DNA of 64,000 nt from Spongiactinospora rosea (GTDB lineage Bacteria > Actinomycetota > Actinomycetes > Streptosporangiales > Streptosporangiaceae): contig NZ_QMEY01000001.1 in assembly GCF_003315795.1 (NCBI RefSeq), positions 558,001-622,000 on the forward strand, read 5' to 3'. Shown here one piece after another: positions 31,721-40,416 of the stretch. The first letter of the stretch is position 1, and each line of letters begins with the position of its first letter. The notes beneath the pieces are model-generated. The model searched no databases and had not been told where the DNA came from. It worked only from the letters and a program-made list of their open reading frames with translations. Position numbers and translations under genes: made by a program.

Positions 31721-32383
31721 TCAGGCGCCGGCGGGGCGTACCAGGCCCGTCTCGTAGGCGACGATCACGGCCTGGGCCCGGTCGCGCACTCCGACCTTGG
31801 CGAACAGGCTGGTCACGTGGTTCTTCACGGTGGAGGGGGAGAGCCGCAGATCGGCGGCGATCTCGGTGTTGGACCGGCCGCTGCCGATCAGCGTCAGGAC
31901 CTCGCGCTCGCGTTCGGTGAGCGTGCCGAGCAGGCCGTCCCGGGGGGTGGCGCGCGGGCGCGCGGCGCGGACGAACGTGCCGATCAGCCGGGTCAGCAGC
32001 CGGGGCGCGACCGCCGACTCGCCCCGGTGCACGATCCGGACGCCCTCCACCAGTTCCTCGGGGGAGATGTCCTTGGGCAGGAACCCGGACGCCCCGGCGC
32101 GGAGCATCGCGACGACGTACTCGTCCAGGTCGAACGTGCTGAGCGCGAGCACCCGGACCTCCGGATGCTCGGTGACGATGCGCTCGGTGGCGGCCACGCC
32201 GTCCATGCCCGGCATGTGGACGTCCATGAGCACCACGTCCGGGCGCAGCGCGCCGCTCAGCCGTACCGCCTCCTGGCCGTCGGCCGCCTCCCCGGCCACC
32301 GCCATGTCCGGCTGCGCGCCGACGATCATGCCGAATCCGGTCCGGACGAGGGCCTGGTCATCCGCGAGCAGCACGTTGATCAA
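31721..32383 (-). CDS. NarL/LuxR-type response regulator
   Basis: 220 residues from TTG 32383, with GGAG 8 nt upstream; GTG 32374 is possible. The receiver has VLLADDQ, phosphoacceptor Asp in DVVLMDVHMPG and Lys in FLPKDISPEEL. The C-terminal LuxR HTH reads LTEREREVLTLIGSGRSNTEIAADL and STVKNHVTSLFAK. The start overlaps the histidine kinase end by 26 nt, so the pair is co-translated. Probable target: the ABC-2 exporter just downstream. Confidence 0.93.
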   Translation of the reverse strand: MINVLLADDQALVRTGFGMIVGAQPDMAVAGEAADGQEAVRLSGALRPDVVLMDVHMPGMDGVAATERIVTEHPEVRVLALSTFDLDEYVVAMLRAGASGFLPKDISPEELVEGVRIVHRGESAVAPRLLTRLIGTFVRAARPRATPRDGLLGTLTEREREVLTLIGSGRSNTEIAADLRLSPSTVKNHVTSLFAKVGVRDRAQAVIVAYETGLVRPAGA

Positions 32384-33563
32384 CGCTCGGTCTCCGTTCG
32401 GGGGTCGGGGCGGGGCGGGCCGCGCGGCCGGGCACCGGCATGCGGGCGTGTACCCGAAATCCTCCATGCGTGCGGCGGCCGGTCTGCAACTGCCCCCCGC
32501 ACAGCGCGACCCGCTCGGCCATGCCGCTCAGGCCGTAGCCCGCGCCGGTGGCGTCCCTGCCGCCAGGCGTCCAGTTCGTGCCGTCGTCAAGGATCTCCAC
32601 GACGACCGCCTCCTCCTCGTAGGCCAGGCGGACGCTCGCGCGGGCCCCGGGGGCGTGCTTGCGGGTGTTGGTCAGCGACTCCTGGACGATCCGGTAGACC
32701 GCGTGGTCCACGGCGGCGGGCAGCGGCGCGGGCTCGCCCTCGATCATGAGCGCGGCGGGGAGCCCGGCCGTGCGGGCCTGCTCGACCAGCGTGGCGACCT
32801 CGGCCGCGCCCACGCCGGAGTGGTCCTCGGGCTCCTTGTCGTCCTCTGCGCGCAGGACGTGCAGCAGCTCGCGCATCTCCGACATCGCCTCGCGGGCCGT
32901 GCGCTCGGCGGTGACCAGCACCTCCTGGGCCCGCGCGGGGTCGGTGGCCATGGTGGTGCGGCCCGCGCCGACCAGCACGTTGATCACGCTGATGTGGTGG
33001 GCCACGACGTCGTGCAACTCCCTGGCGATGCGCCGCCGCTCGGCGCGGACCGCGTTCTCCGCCGCGTGCGACTCGCGGCGCTCGCGCAGCTCGTACCTGA
33101 GCCGGAAGAAGTGCCCCACCCCGACCGCGAGCAGCAGCATGATCCCGTTGCCCACCTGGTTGGCGCTGCCCCTGGTGGCCCACATGGCGACGCCCTCGGC
33201 GACCGCGGTGGCCAGGGCGGTGAGCCAGGCGAGCCGGGCGGAGGTGTACCGGCCGAGGGTGTAGAAGGCGACCAACGAGGCCGGTTCGGCCACGCTGAAC
33301 GGGGTGAACAGGGCCGATGCGATGTCGAGGACGACGGTGACGAGAGCGACCAGGAGGGGTCTGGTCCGCCGGGCGAGGAGGGCGAGCGCGCCGAGGATCA
33401 TGGCCAGGGCGTCGGCCCGTACGGCGGGCGAGTCGATCCGCAGGATGAAGCTCGCGGGCAGCCCGTAGAGGCCGGGCAGGGCCACGACGAGGGCCAGCAG
33501 CCAGTCCTGGACGCGCGGGTTGCGCAGGATACGCCGAATACGCCGTACGCCCGGGATTCGCAT
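32358..33563 (-). CDS. Membrane sensor histidine kinase (HisKA_3/DesK type)
   Basis: 401 residues from ATG 33563. TACCGT lies 6 nt upstream and there is no clear ribosome site, so it is probably leaderless. Residues ~18-160 hold about five membrane helices with short loops and no large sensor domain, which suggests intramembrane sensing. The phosphoacceptor His is in RRRIARELHDVVAHHISV, followed by a HATPase with YRIVQESLTNTRKHA and GYGLSGMAERV. Divergent from acuC. Confidence 0.92.
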   Translation of the reverse strand: MRIPGVRRIRRILRNPRVQDWLLALVVALPGLYGLPASFILRIDSPAVRADALAMILGALALLARRTRPLLVALVTVVLDIASALFTPFSVAEPASLVAFYTLGRYTSARLAWLTALATAVAEGVAMWATRGSANQVGNGIMLLLAVGVGHFFRLRYELRERRESHAAENAVRAERRRIARELHDVVAHHISVINVLVGAGRTTMATDPARAQEVLVTAERTAREAMSEMRELLHVLRAEDDKEPEDHSGVGAAEVATLVEQARTAGLPAALMIEGEPAPLPAAVDHAVYRIVQESLTNTRKHAPGARASVRLAYEEEAVVVEILDDGTNWTPGGRDATGAGYGLSGMAERVALCGGQLQTGRRTHGGFRVHARMPVPGRAARPAPTPERRPSVDQRAARG

Positions 33564-33693
33564 GGTTCGACGGTACGGCACGCGCGGTGGGCGCGGGCGT
33601 GTGCGATACCGTCGGGCCAGAGGGCGGGACCCGCGCGGCTCAGCCGTACGCGCCGGGCCGCCGACGCCGGAGCCGTCGAGCGGAGCAACGCGA

Positions 33694-34866
33694 ATGAGCA
33701 GGTCAGTGCGGGTCGTCTGGGACGACGCGCTCACTTCCTACAACTTCGGGCCCGGCCATCCGCTGGCCCCCGTGCGCGTCGAGCTGACCATGGCGCTGGC
33801 CCGCGAGCTGGGCGTCCTGGCCAACGTCGAGCAGGCCGGATGCGCGCCCGCCACCGATGACGAGCTGGCGCTGGTCCACTCCCGCGACTACATCGCGGCC
33901 GTCCGGCGGGTCTCCAGGCACGGGCGTCCCGACCTGGCGGCGGGGCTCGGCACCAGCGACAACCCGGCCTTCGCCGGGGTGCACGAGGCGTCGGCGCTGA
34001 TCGCCGGGGCGAGCCTGGCCGCGGCCCGCGCGGTGTGGACCGGCGCGGCCGAGCACGCGCTCAACGTGGCCGGCGGCCTGCACCACGCGATGCCCGCAAC
34101 CGCCAGCGGCTTCTGCGTCTACAACGACCCGGCCCTGGCCATCGCCTGGATGCTCGCCCAGGGCGCGACCCGGATCGCGTACGTGGACGTCGACGTCCAC
34201 CACGGCGACGGTGTGCAGGCGATGTTCTACGACGACCCCCGGGTGCTGACGATCAGCCTGCACGAGAGCCCGCGCACGCTCTTCCCCGGCACCGGCTTCC
34301 CGCAGGAGACCGGGGCGGGGGAGGCGGAGGGCACCGCCGTCAACGTCCCGCTGCCCGCGGGGTGCGGCGACACTGGCTGGCTGCGCGCCTTCCACGCGGT
34401 GGTGCCGCCGCTGCTCGCGGAGTTCCGGCCGGAGATCCTTGTCACACAGCACGGCTGCGACGGCCACGCGCTCGACCCGCTGGCCCACCTGACGCTCAGC
34501 CTGGACGGCCAGCGGGCCGCCTATCAGGCGCTGCACCGGCTGGCCCACGAGACGGCGGGCGGCCGGTGGGTCGCCACCGGCGGCGGCGGATACGAGCTGG
34601 TCCAGGTGGTGCCGCGGGCCTGGACGCACCTGATCGCCGAGGCGTCCGGCCACCCGCTGGCACCGGACACCGCGACGCCGCAGGCGTGGCGCGAACTGGC
34701 CGCCGAACGTACCGGCGAGCTGCCCCCGCTGACCATGACGGATGGCCGTAATCCGGAATTTCGCGACTTCTCCGACGGTTATGATCCAGGAGACCCTGTT
34801 GACCGGGCCATTGTCGCGGCCCGGAACGCCGTGTTCCCCGCACACGGCCTTGACGTGCTGCTGTGA
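33694..34866 (+). CDS. acuC: AcuC-type deacetylase (class I HDAC-like)
   Basis: 390 residues from ATG 33694. Zinc and catalytic motifs are intact: GGLHHAMP (His-His pair), VDVDVHHGDGVQ, QHGCDGHALDP, and GGGGYELV. In bacteria AcuC removes acetyl groups from lysines of enzymes such as acetyl-CoA synthetase, tuning carbon flow. The following gene starts immediately at its stop, as in Streptomyces where the same pair is conserved. Confidence 0.93.
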   Translation: MSRSVRVVWDDALTSYNFGPGHPLAPVRVELTMALARELGVLANVEQAGCAPATDDELALVHSRDYIAAVRRVSRHGRPDLAAGLGTSDNPAFAGVHEASALIAGASLAAARAVWTGAAEHALNVAGGLHHAMPATASGFCVYNDPALAIAWMLAQGATRIAYVDVDVHHGDGVQAMFYDDPRVLTISLHESPRTLFPGTGFPQETGAGEAEGTAVNVPLPAGCGDTGWLRAFHAVVPPLLAEFRPEILVTQHGCDGHALDPLAHLTLSLDGQRAAYQALHRLAHETAGGRWVATGGGGYELVQVVPRAWTHLIAEASGHPLAPDTATPQAWRELAAERTGELPPLTMTDGRNPEFRDFSDGYDPGDPVDRAIVAARNAVFPAHGLDVLL

Positions 34867-35670
34867 GTGCCCGTGGACGAGCTGACACCCCCGAGCCGGT
34901 CCGAGCTTCGTGACCATCTGATCGCCACCAGGATCGCGGGCGACGTCGCCACCAGCCGCGAGAACAACCTGGACCACTACAGGTCGCTGGCCGAGCGCGA
35001 TCCCTACTACCACCTCGGCCTGACCTTCGCCCAGCCGTGGAGCTACCGCGACGTGCTGGCGCTGATGGCCAAGTCGGCCGGGGTGAGCCCGGACCCGGCG
35101 CACCGCACCGGCCAGGACACCATCGACCCCGACCGCACCATCGAGGCCCTGGACGAGATGGGCGCGCGGATCGGCGCCGCGCTGGCGGGCGGACGCCCTC
35201 GGTTGCTGTTCGCCACCGGGCACCCGACCGGGCTGCTCACGGTCCACCTGTCGCTGGCCCGGTTCGCCGTACGGCACGGCGCCAAGCTGCTCACCCCCGG
35301 TGAGGGCTGGGCCTACTCGCCCCCGTACCACGGCCGCACCCGGCGGGTCCGCTACCTGGACGGCGTGGCCATGCTGGACGACCACGGCGGGTTCGTCCAC
35401 ACCCACGACCCCGCGCCGATGGAGGCGATGCTCGGCAGGCTGAACGGCGAGCGGCCCGACCTGGTGATCGCCGACCACGGCTGGGCGGGCGCGGCCGGTG
35501 AGGCGGGCCATCTGACCGTCGGGTTCGCCGACTGCAACGACCCGGCGCTGTTCCTGGGCGAGGCGGAGGGCAAGATCGCGGTGGCCGTGCCGCTCGACGA
35601 CAACGTCCTTCCGAGGTACTACCGGCCCCTTACGGCATATCTCATCTCAAGGGTCACGCAGGCCCTCTGA
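34867..35670 (+). CDS. Conserved actinobacterial protein, annotated elsewhere as phosphatase
   Basis: 267 residues from GTG 34867 (alternative GTG 34873), directly abutting acuC. Features seen: a helical start (LRDHLIATRIAGDVATSRENN), PRLLFATGHPTGLLTVH, GEGWAYSPPYHGRTRRVRYLDGV, and VIADHGWAGAAGEAGH with conserved His, Asp and Gly that could form an active site. Homologues next to acuC in Streptomyces carry a phosphatase label, but I see no diagnostic phosphatase motif. Function open; co-expression with acuC is likely. Confidence 0.75.
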   Translation: MPVDELTPPSRSELRDHLIATRIAGDVATSRENNLDHYRSLAERDPYYHLGLTFAQPWSYRDVLALMAKSAGVSPDPAHRTGQDTIDPDRTIEALDEMGARIGAALAGGRPRLLFATGHPTGLLTVHLSLARFAVRHGAKLLTPGEGWAYSPPYHGRTRRVRYLDGVAMLDDHGGFVHTHDPAPMEAMLGRLNGERPDLVIADHGWAGAAGEAGHLTVGFADCNDPALFLGEAEGKIAVAVPLDDNVLPRYYRPLTAYLISRVTQAL

Positions 35671-35991
35671 GTCCCGTTGGAGTGGATTCGGCCCTCCTTA
35701 TACCAGTTTTTCGCGCCTGCATTCCGGGTCGCGCGGGTCTCGTTTGCCAACTTTTTCATGATCGTGGGCGACTCTTATGGGTAGACAGTTGTTCCGTTCC
35801 ACGAGCACAGCGAGGGTGCGGCCAGCCCGCTGGCCTGCGTTTTCTGCGATTCGACTGACAGAGGGCTTCGATCACTGATGGACTGGGGGGTTTGCGCTCT
35901 CCGAGTCCCGCCTTACGCTGACGGCAGTACACGTGCGTGAGCAATGGCACCAGTGGGGATAACCCGGATACACGTGCGGAAGAGGCGTCCG
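35671..35991. other. 321-bp intergenic region
   Basis: No supported reading frame. The sequence is AT-richer, with TTGCCA near 35748 and GATAAC near 35959 as promoter-like boxes for the HTH gene at 35992. No repeat or RNA structure stands out. Confidence 0.5.
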
Positions 35992-36195
35992 ATGGGTGCA
36001 GGTGAAAGACCTCTCAGCGAGGTGAAGTTCCTGACGGTGGCGGAGGTGGCCACCGTCATGCGGGTGTCCAAGATGACTGTGTACCGGCTCGTACACTCGG
36101 GCGAGCTGCCGGCCATCCGGGTCGGCCGCTCTTTCCGAGTCCCTGAGCAGGCGGTTCACGATTATCTGAGAGACGCCTACATCGAGGCGGGCTGA
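35992..36195 (+). CDS. Excisionase-type helix-turn-helix protein
   Basis: 67 residues from ATG 35992, preceded by GGAAGAGG at good distance; earlier in-frame starts lack such a site. The whole protein is a winged MerR/excisionase-like HTH (FLTVAEVATVMRVSKMTVYRL, HSGELPAIRVGRSFRV, PEQAVHDYL). No phage or integrase is nearby. A near-identical chromosomal gene sits in the same place in Streptomyces, so this is a conserved core regulator related in size to BldC rather than a phage excisionase. Confidence 0.9.
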   Translation: MGAGERPLSEVKFLTVAEVATVMRVSKMTVYRLVHSGELPAIRVGRSFRVPEQAVHDYLRDAYIEAG

Positions 36196-36198
36196 GAC

Positions 36199-36217
36199 GG
36201 CCGGGCGGCGCCCGGCC
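36199..36217. terminator. 8-bp GC hairpin after the HTH gene
   Basis: GGCCGGGC and GCCCGGCC pair around a 3-nt loop, starting 3 nt after the HTH stop codon. There is no T run. Confidence 0.6.
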
Positions 36218-36377
36218 TCTCATGGAGTAGCGGCGTGCTCCGGCGAGCGCGGACACGCCGCGAGTGCAGTCTCCCGGGGCTCCCCCAGGGGCGATCTACC
36301 GTGGATCGCCGGTAGGCTGTTGACTCGGTGTGCTGCTCAGCACACCGGATCGGCATCTACCAAGACCTGGGGGTCCC

Positions 36378-36476
36378 GTGGGCTCTGTCATCAAGAAGCG
36401 CCGTAAGCGCATGGCCAAGAAGAAGCACCGCAAGCTGCTCAAGAAGACCCGTATCCAGCGGCGTAACAAGAAGTAG
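36378..36476 (+). CDS. Small ribosomal subunit protein bS22 (AURKAIP1/COX24-like)
   Basis: 32 residues from GTG 36378 ([20 protein letters not shown], then a basic tail ending RRNKK). This is the tiny Arg/Lys-rich protein found in the 30S subunit of mycobacterial ribosomes and labelled AURKAIP1/COX24-domain protein in genomes. It lies 21 nt before the epimerase gene, the same place as in Streptomyces. It is too short for most gene finders; half of its residues are Lys or Arg. Confidence 0.93.
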   Translation: MGSVIKKRRKRMAKKKHRKLLKKTRIQRRNKK

Positions 36477-36497
36477 CAGCGGACCTGCGAGGCGCCG

Positions 36498-37529
36498 ATG
36501 ACCCGTACCGTGCTCGTCACCGGGGTCGCCAGGCATATCGGCGCCCGAGTGGCGAGCGTTCTCGCGGCCGACCCGGGGATCTCCCGGGTGATCGGCGTGG
36601 ACACCGTTCCACCGCCGACGCCGGCGCGTGACGGCGGTCCGGCGCCCGGCGGCGTACCGCTCGGCCGTACCGAGTTCGTCAAGGTCGATCTGCGCAGCCC
36701 CGACATCGCACAGGTGATCGCGGCCGCCGACATCGACACCGTGGTCCACGTTGACCTGGTGAGCGCCCCCAGGGCCCTCATGAAGGAACACAACGTGATC
36801 GGCACCATGCAGCTCCTCGGCGCCTGTCAGCGGTCCCCGCTGATCCGCCGGGTCGTGGTGCGCTCGACCACCGAGGTCTACGGCTCCTCCGCCCGCGACC
36901 CCGCCGTCTTCACCGAGGACGCGGAGCCTCCCGAGACCCCCAGTCACGGATTCGCGAAGGACGCGGTGGAGGTCGAGGGCTACGTGCGGGGCTTCGCCAG
37001 GCGGCGGCCCGACGTGACCGTCACCACGCTGCGCTTCGCCGACTTCATGGGGCCGGGGGTCGATTCTCCGCTCACCCGCTACTTCAGCCGGCCGGTGCTG
37101 CCCACCGTGCTGGGATTCGACCCCCGCCTGCAGTTCGTCCACGAGGACGACGGCGTCGAAGTGCTGCGCCGGGTCACCGTGGACGACCACCCCGGCACGT
37201 TCAACGTGGCCGGAGACGGCGTGGTGCTGCTGTCGCAGTGCGTGCGCCGCGCCGGGCGGCCCACGATGCCGCTGCCGTCCCCCGCATTCGGCGTGCTCGG
37301 CGACCTGGCCGGGCGGGTCGGCCTCGCCGACTTCTCGCCCGAGCAGATCCGGCTGATGTGCCACGGCCGCGCGGTGGACACCACCCGCCTGGCCGACGAG
37401 CTGGGCTGGAAGCCCAAGTTCACCACGGCGGCGGCGTTCGACGACTTCCTGCGCTCGCTCGGCCGCGCCGCGGGCGGCGGGCCGCTGGCCGGGCTGATCG
37501 GCAGGATCGAGGAGGAGTTCGGCCGATGA
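36498..37529 (+). CDS. NAD-dependent epimerase/dehydratase (extended SDR)
   Basis: 343 residues from ATG 36498, with GAGG upstream. The N-terminal nucleotide motif is TGVARHIGARVA (TGxxxxxG). VHVDLVSAP follows, then VVRSTTEVYGSSARD; the usual YxxxK is displaced (HGFAKDAVEVEGYV), so the catalytic Tyr is uncertain. The C-terminal part is a sugar-nucleotide-type domain. It overlaps the acyltransferase gene (ATGA), which suggests a joint envelope or lipid role, as the same pair is conserved in actinomycetes. Confidence 0.88.
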   Translation: MTRTVLVTGVARHIGARVASVLAADPGISRVIGVDTVPPPTPARDGGPAPGGVPLGRTEFVKVDLRSPDIAQVIAAADIDTVVHVDLVSAPRALMKEHNVIGTMQLLGACQRSPLIRRVVVRSTTEVYGSSARDPAVFTEDAEPPETPSHGFAKDAVEVEGYVRGFARRRPDVTVTTLRFADFMGPGVDSPLTRYFSRPVLPTVLGFDPRLQFVHEDDGVEVLRRVTVDDHPGTFNVAGDGVVLLSQCVRRAGRPTMPLPSPAFGVLGDLAGRVGLADFSPEQIRLMCHGRAVDTTRLADELGWKPKFTTAAAFDDFLRSLGRAAGGGPLAGLIGRIEEEFGR

Positions 37530-38437
37530 GCCACGACGAGTCCTACGCGACGGTGATCCCCATCGATTCGGCTCGCGAGCGGCGGGACGGCGTTCCGCCC
37601 GATGACGACCGGCTGGGCGAGTTCCTGGGCTTCGTGCGCAGGCGGCTCGCGGGCGAGTACGAGATCGACGAGTTCGGGTTCGACCCCGAGCTGACCGACA
37701 AGGTGCTGCTTGAGCTGCTGCGCCCGATCTACCGGCACTGGTTCAGGGTCGAGACGCTGGGCCTGGGCAACGTCCCCGCCGAGGGCGGCGCGCTGGTGGT
37801 GGCCAACCACTCCGGCACGGTCCCGCTGGACGCGCTGATGCTCCAGGTCGCCCTGCACGACGAGGCGCACCGCCCGGTACGGCTGCTCGGCGCCGACCTC
37901 GTCTATGAGCTTCCGGTCCTCGGGCACCTGTCCCGCAAGACCGGGCACACCCTCGCCTGCCGCGAGGACGCCGACCGGCTGCTGCGCAAGGGCGAGCTGG
38001 TGGGGGTCTTCCCCGAGGGCTTCAAGGGGGTCGGCAAGCCGTTCCACGACCGCTACAAGCTCCAGCGGTTCGGGCGCGGGGGGTTCGTGGCGTCGGCCAT
38101 CCGGGCCGGGGTGCCGATCATTCCGTGCGCGATCGTGGGGGCGGAGGAGATCTACCCCAAGATCGGCGACCTGCGGACCCTCGCGCGGGCGCTGGGCCTG
38201 CCGTACCTCCCGGTCACGCCGCTGTTCCCGTGGCTGGGGCCGCTGGGGCTGATCCCGCTGCCGTCCAAGTGGATGATCGAGTTCGGGGAGCCGGTACGCA
38301 CCGACGAGTGCGACCCTGACGCGGCCGACGACCCGGCCACGGTGTTCAACTTCACCGACCACGTACGCGAGATCGTCCAGCAGCGCCTGGACGACCTGCG
38401 GCTGCGCCGCGGCCCGGCCTTCCCACCGCTGTTCTGA
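37526..38437 (+). CDS. Lysophospholipid acyltransferase-family protein
   Basis: 303 residues from ATG 37526. Acyltransferase motif I appears as VANHSGTVPLDAL (HS-x4-D, where HxxxxD is expected) and motif III as VGVFPEGFKGVGKPF. PIIPCAIVGAEEIYP follows. The protein is probably membrane-associated through short hydrophobic helices. It likely acylates a lysophospholipid or similar glycerol acceptor. Coupled to the epimerase by a 4-nt overlap. Confidence 0.9.
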   Translation: MSHDESYATVIPIDSARERRDGVPPDDDRLGEFLGFVRRRLAGEYEIDEFGFDPELTDKVLLELLRPIYRHWFRVETLGLGNVPAEGGALVVANHSGTVPLDALMLQVALHDEAHRPVRLLGADLVYELPVLGHLSRKTGHTLACREDADRLLRKGELVGVFPEGFKGVGKPFHDRYKLQRFGRGGFVASAIRAGVPIIPCAIVGAEEIYPKIGDLRTLARALGLPYLPVTPLFPWLGPLGLIPLPSKWMIEFGEPVRTDECDPDAADDPATVFNFTDHVREIVQQRLDDLRLRRGPAFPPLF

Positions 38438-38439
38438 GC

Positions 38440-38454
38440 AGCCTTCAGAAGGCT
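38440..38454. terminator. Short hairpin between convergent genes
   Basis: AGCCTT-CAG-AAGGCT lies 3 nt after the acyltransferase stop, followed by near-repeats of GGAGCCTT up to the HAD gene stop. It is probably a bidirectional terminator. Confidence 0.5.
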
Positions 38455-38474
38455 TCAGGAGCCTTTGGGAGCCT

Positions 38475-39338
38475 TCAGGAGCGGTAGTGGCGGCGCAGCG
38501 CGATGGCGGCGGCCACGCCGCCCGCGAGCGCGCCCGCCGCGGCGGCGATGGGCAGCCCGATCATGGTGGCCTTGCGGCCCGTGCGGTAGTCGTGGATCGT
38601 CCACCCGTGGTGCCGGGCGTGCTCGCGCAGCTCGCCGTCCGGGTTGACCGCGGAGGCGTTGCCGACCAGTGAGAGCAGCGGCAGGTCGTTGGCCGAGTCG
38701 CTGTAGGCGGAGCAGCGGGTGAGGTCGAGCCCCTCCTTGCGGGCCAGCGCGCGCACCGCCTCGGCCTTGGCGGGCCCGTGCAGCAGGTCGCCGACCAGCC
38801 TGCCGGTGTAGACGCCGTGCTCGGTCTCGGCGACCGTGCCGAGCGCGCCGGTCAGCCCGAGCCGCTGGGCGATCACGCTGGCCAGCTCCACCGGCGTCGC
38901 GGTGACCAGCCACACCCGCTGCCCGGCGTCGAGGTGGCTCTGCGCGAGCGCCCTGGTGCCCGCCCAGATGCGGTCGGCCATGACCTCGTCGTAGATCTCC
39001 TCGCCGAGCTGGACCACGTCATCGACCTTCAGCCCGGCGACGAACGCCAGCGCGGTCTCCTTGGCCTCGGTGATGTGGTCGGCGTTCTCGTTGCCGCGCA
39101 CCCGGAAGATCGCCTGGCCCACCGCGAAGCGCAGCAGGTCCTTGGTGGTGAACAGGCCGCGACCGGCCAGCCCGCGGGCGAAATGGTAGATCGAGGCCCC
39201 GCGCATCATCGTGTTGTCGACGTCGAAGAACGCCGCCGCGGTGAGGTCGGGGTCGGCGACCGGCATGCTCACGGCGGCGGCCGCGGCCACCTCGCCCGCG
39301 ATCCTGGGCTCCTGCCGCCGTCGTAGTAGCCGCCTCAT
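38475..39338 (-). CDS. HAD-IB family phosphatase with C-terminal membrane helix
   Basis: 287 residues. HAD motifs: [11 protein letters not shown] (nucleophile Asp), LVTATP, and [10 protein letters not shown] for the metal site. The protein starts with a basic stretch and ends in a hydrophobic helix ([18 protein letters not shown]), so it is probably tail-anchored. HAD-IB enzymes of this type (SerB/CicA-like) remove phosphate from small molecules or phospholipids; the neighbouring acyltransferase hints at lipid metabolism. Confidence 0.9.
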   Translation of the reverse strand: MRRLLRRRQEPRIAGEVAAAAAVSMPVADPDLTAAAFFDVDNTMMRGASIYHFARGLAGRGLFTTKDLLRFAVGQAIFRVRGNENADHITEAKETALAFVAGLKVDDVVQLGEEIYDEVMADRIWAGTRALAQSHLDAGQRVWLVTATPVELASVIAQRLGLTGALGTVAETEHGVYTGRLVGDLLHGPAKAEAVRALARKEGLDLTRCSAYSDSANDLPLLSLVGNASAVNPDGELREHARHHGWTIHDYRTGRKATMIGLPIAAAAGALAGGVAAAIALRRHYRS

Positions 39339-39465
39339 AATCCATCAGCTTAACCGTCCTGGGAGACCATGACCGGTCCGTCGCGTTAGCGGCGTATGAC
39401 ACGCCGATTCCACCGCGTATACGGGCCGTCCCGGCGTGTCGGCCGAGAGGGTGTCTTCTGGGGCG

Positions 39466-39501
39466 CTGAACGTCCCCTCAGCGCCGCTCAGGGACGTTCA
39501 G
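39466..39501 (-). terminator. 11-bp inverted repeat overlapping the rsbN stop
   Basis: CTGAACGTCCC (39466-39476) and GGGACGTTCAG (39491-39501) are exact reverse complements with a 14-nt loop. One arm contains the stop codon of the anti-sigma gene. It is probably that operon's terminator. Confidence 0.65.
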
Positions 39502-40289
39502 TCGCCTGTGGTGGCGGAGGTCGTCTCGGGGGCGGCGAGGCCGTCGATGTAGTCCAGGTAGCCGCTCGCCTGGCGCTGTGTCTGCGCGTCCATCCTCTGC
39601 AGCATCGGGTCCACCACCCGGTGCTGCTTCTCGGCGAACCGGCGCAGCGTCGGCTCCTCCTTGGCCTCCTCGCGCCGGACCCTGTCCAGCTCGCACACCG
39701 CCGACCGGGTGGCCCGGTCCATGTCCCGGATGGTCTTCTTCACCAGATCGACCCGGCCGGGCGTACCGAGCAGGCTGGCGACCTCCGCGGCCCGTTCCTC
39801 GGCGGCCCGCAGCTTGCGCTGCGCCCGTTCCCGCTCGTCGGTGCTCAGCCCGACCATGGTGGACTCCACCGCCCGCTTCAGCGGGTACAGCGTGTCGCCC
39901 GGTACCGCGCGGTAGGCCACCAGCCCGGTCACGGTGAGCGTGAACGCCACGCCGACGACCGCGAGCTGCGAGAGCACCGCCACTCGCCGATACCCCCTGG
40001 ACCGGCCGCCCGCCCGGCCCGCCCGGCGGCGGCGCCTGGGTCGGCGCGGACGCCCGCGCACGATGTCCGCCTGACCGGTGGTGGGCGCGATGGTCTCCGC
40101 CGGTTCGGGAAGCGGGCAGGCGGCGTCGTCGGCGTACGTCGTGAGCAGGTCCTCCCGCAGCTTGGCGCGGAACTCCGCGCGGGGACCCGCCTCCTCCTGG
40201 ATGCCGATCTTCGACAATCGTTCGGCCAGGCGGTGTTGGGTACGCCGGGTGGTGGCGGGGCGCCACCACCGGGGTCGCCACTTACGCAT
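39498..40289 (-). CDS. rsbN: DUF5667 membrane anti-sigma factor, RsbN-like
   Basis: 263 residues from ATG 40289, with GGGAG upstream. The cytoplasmic N-terminal ~115 residues include a ZAS-like start (ERLSKIGIQEEAGPRAEFRA). One membrane helix follows (VLSQLAVVGVAFTLTVTGL, ~125-145). The outside DUF5667 domain begins YRAVPGDTLYPLKRAVEST, typical of RsbN. It lies downstream of the BldN-like sigma gene on the same strand behind a BldN-type promoter, the arrangement known for Streptomyces bldN-rsbN. It should hold the sigma factor inactive until development. Confidence 0.85.
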   Translation of the reverse strand: MRKWRPRWWRPATTRRTQHRLAERLSKIGIQEEAGPRAEFRAKLREDLLTTYADDAACPLPEPAETIAPTTGQADIVRGRPRRPRRRRRAGRAGGRSRGYRRVAVLSQLAVVGVAFTLTVTGLVAYRAVPGDTLYPLKRAVESTMVGLSTDERERAQRKLRAAEERAAEVASLLGTPGRVDLVKKTIRDMDRATRSAVCELDRVRREEAKEEPTLRRFAEKQHRVVDPMLQRMDAQTQRQASGYLDYIDGLAAPETTSATTGD

Positions 40290-40336
40290 GAACGCTCCCT
40301 GCCGCCCCCGAGCGATGATCCATCGGTGTCACTTGC

Positions 40337-40365
40337 CTAACGATGGGCCGGTACGACAGGTTACG
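40337..40365 (-). promoter_or_regulatory. BldN-type promoter in front of rsbN
   Basis: On the minus strand CGTAAC (40360-40365) is followed after 17 bp by CGTTAG (40337-40342). Known sigma-BldN promoters read about CGTAAC-N16-CGTTGA. The predicted start lies ~40 nt before the rsbN ATG. Confidence 0.65.
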
Positions 40366-40416
40366 TTCCGTTTCCAAAGCGCCTGCGGGGATCGCCCAGC
40401 GCAGCGGCCGGCTCTG

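Noticed and set aside
35992..36195. Phage excisionase marking a prophage
   Set aside because: No integrase, attachment repeats or phage genes nearby, and the gene is syntenic with a conserved Streptomyces regulator.
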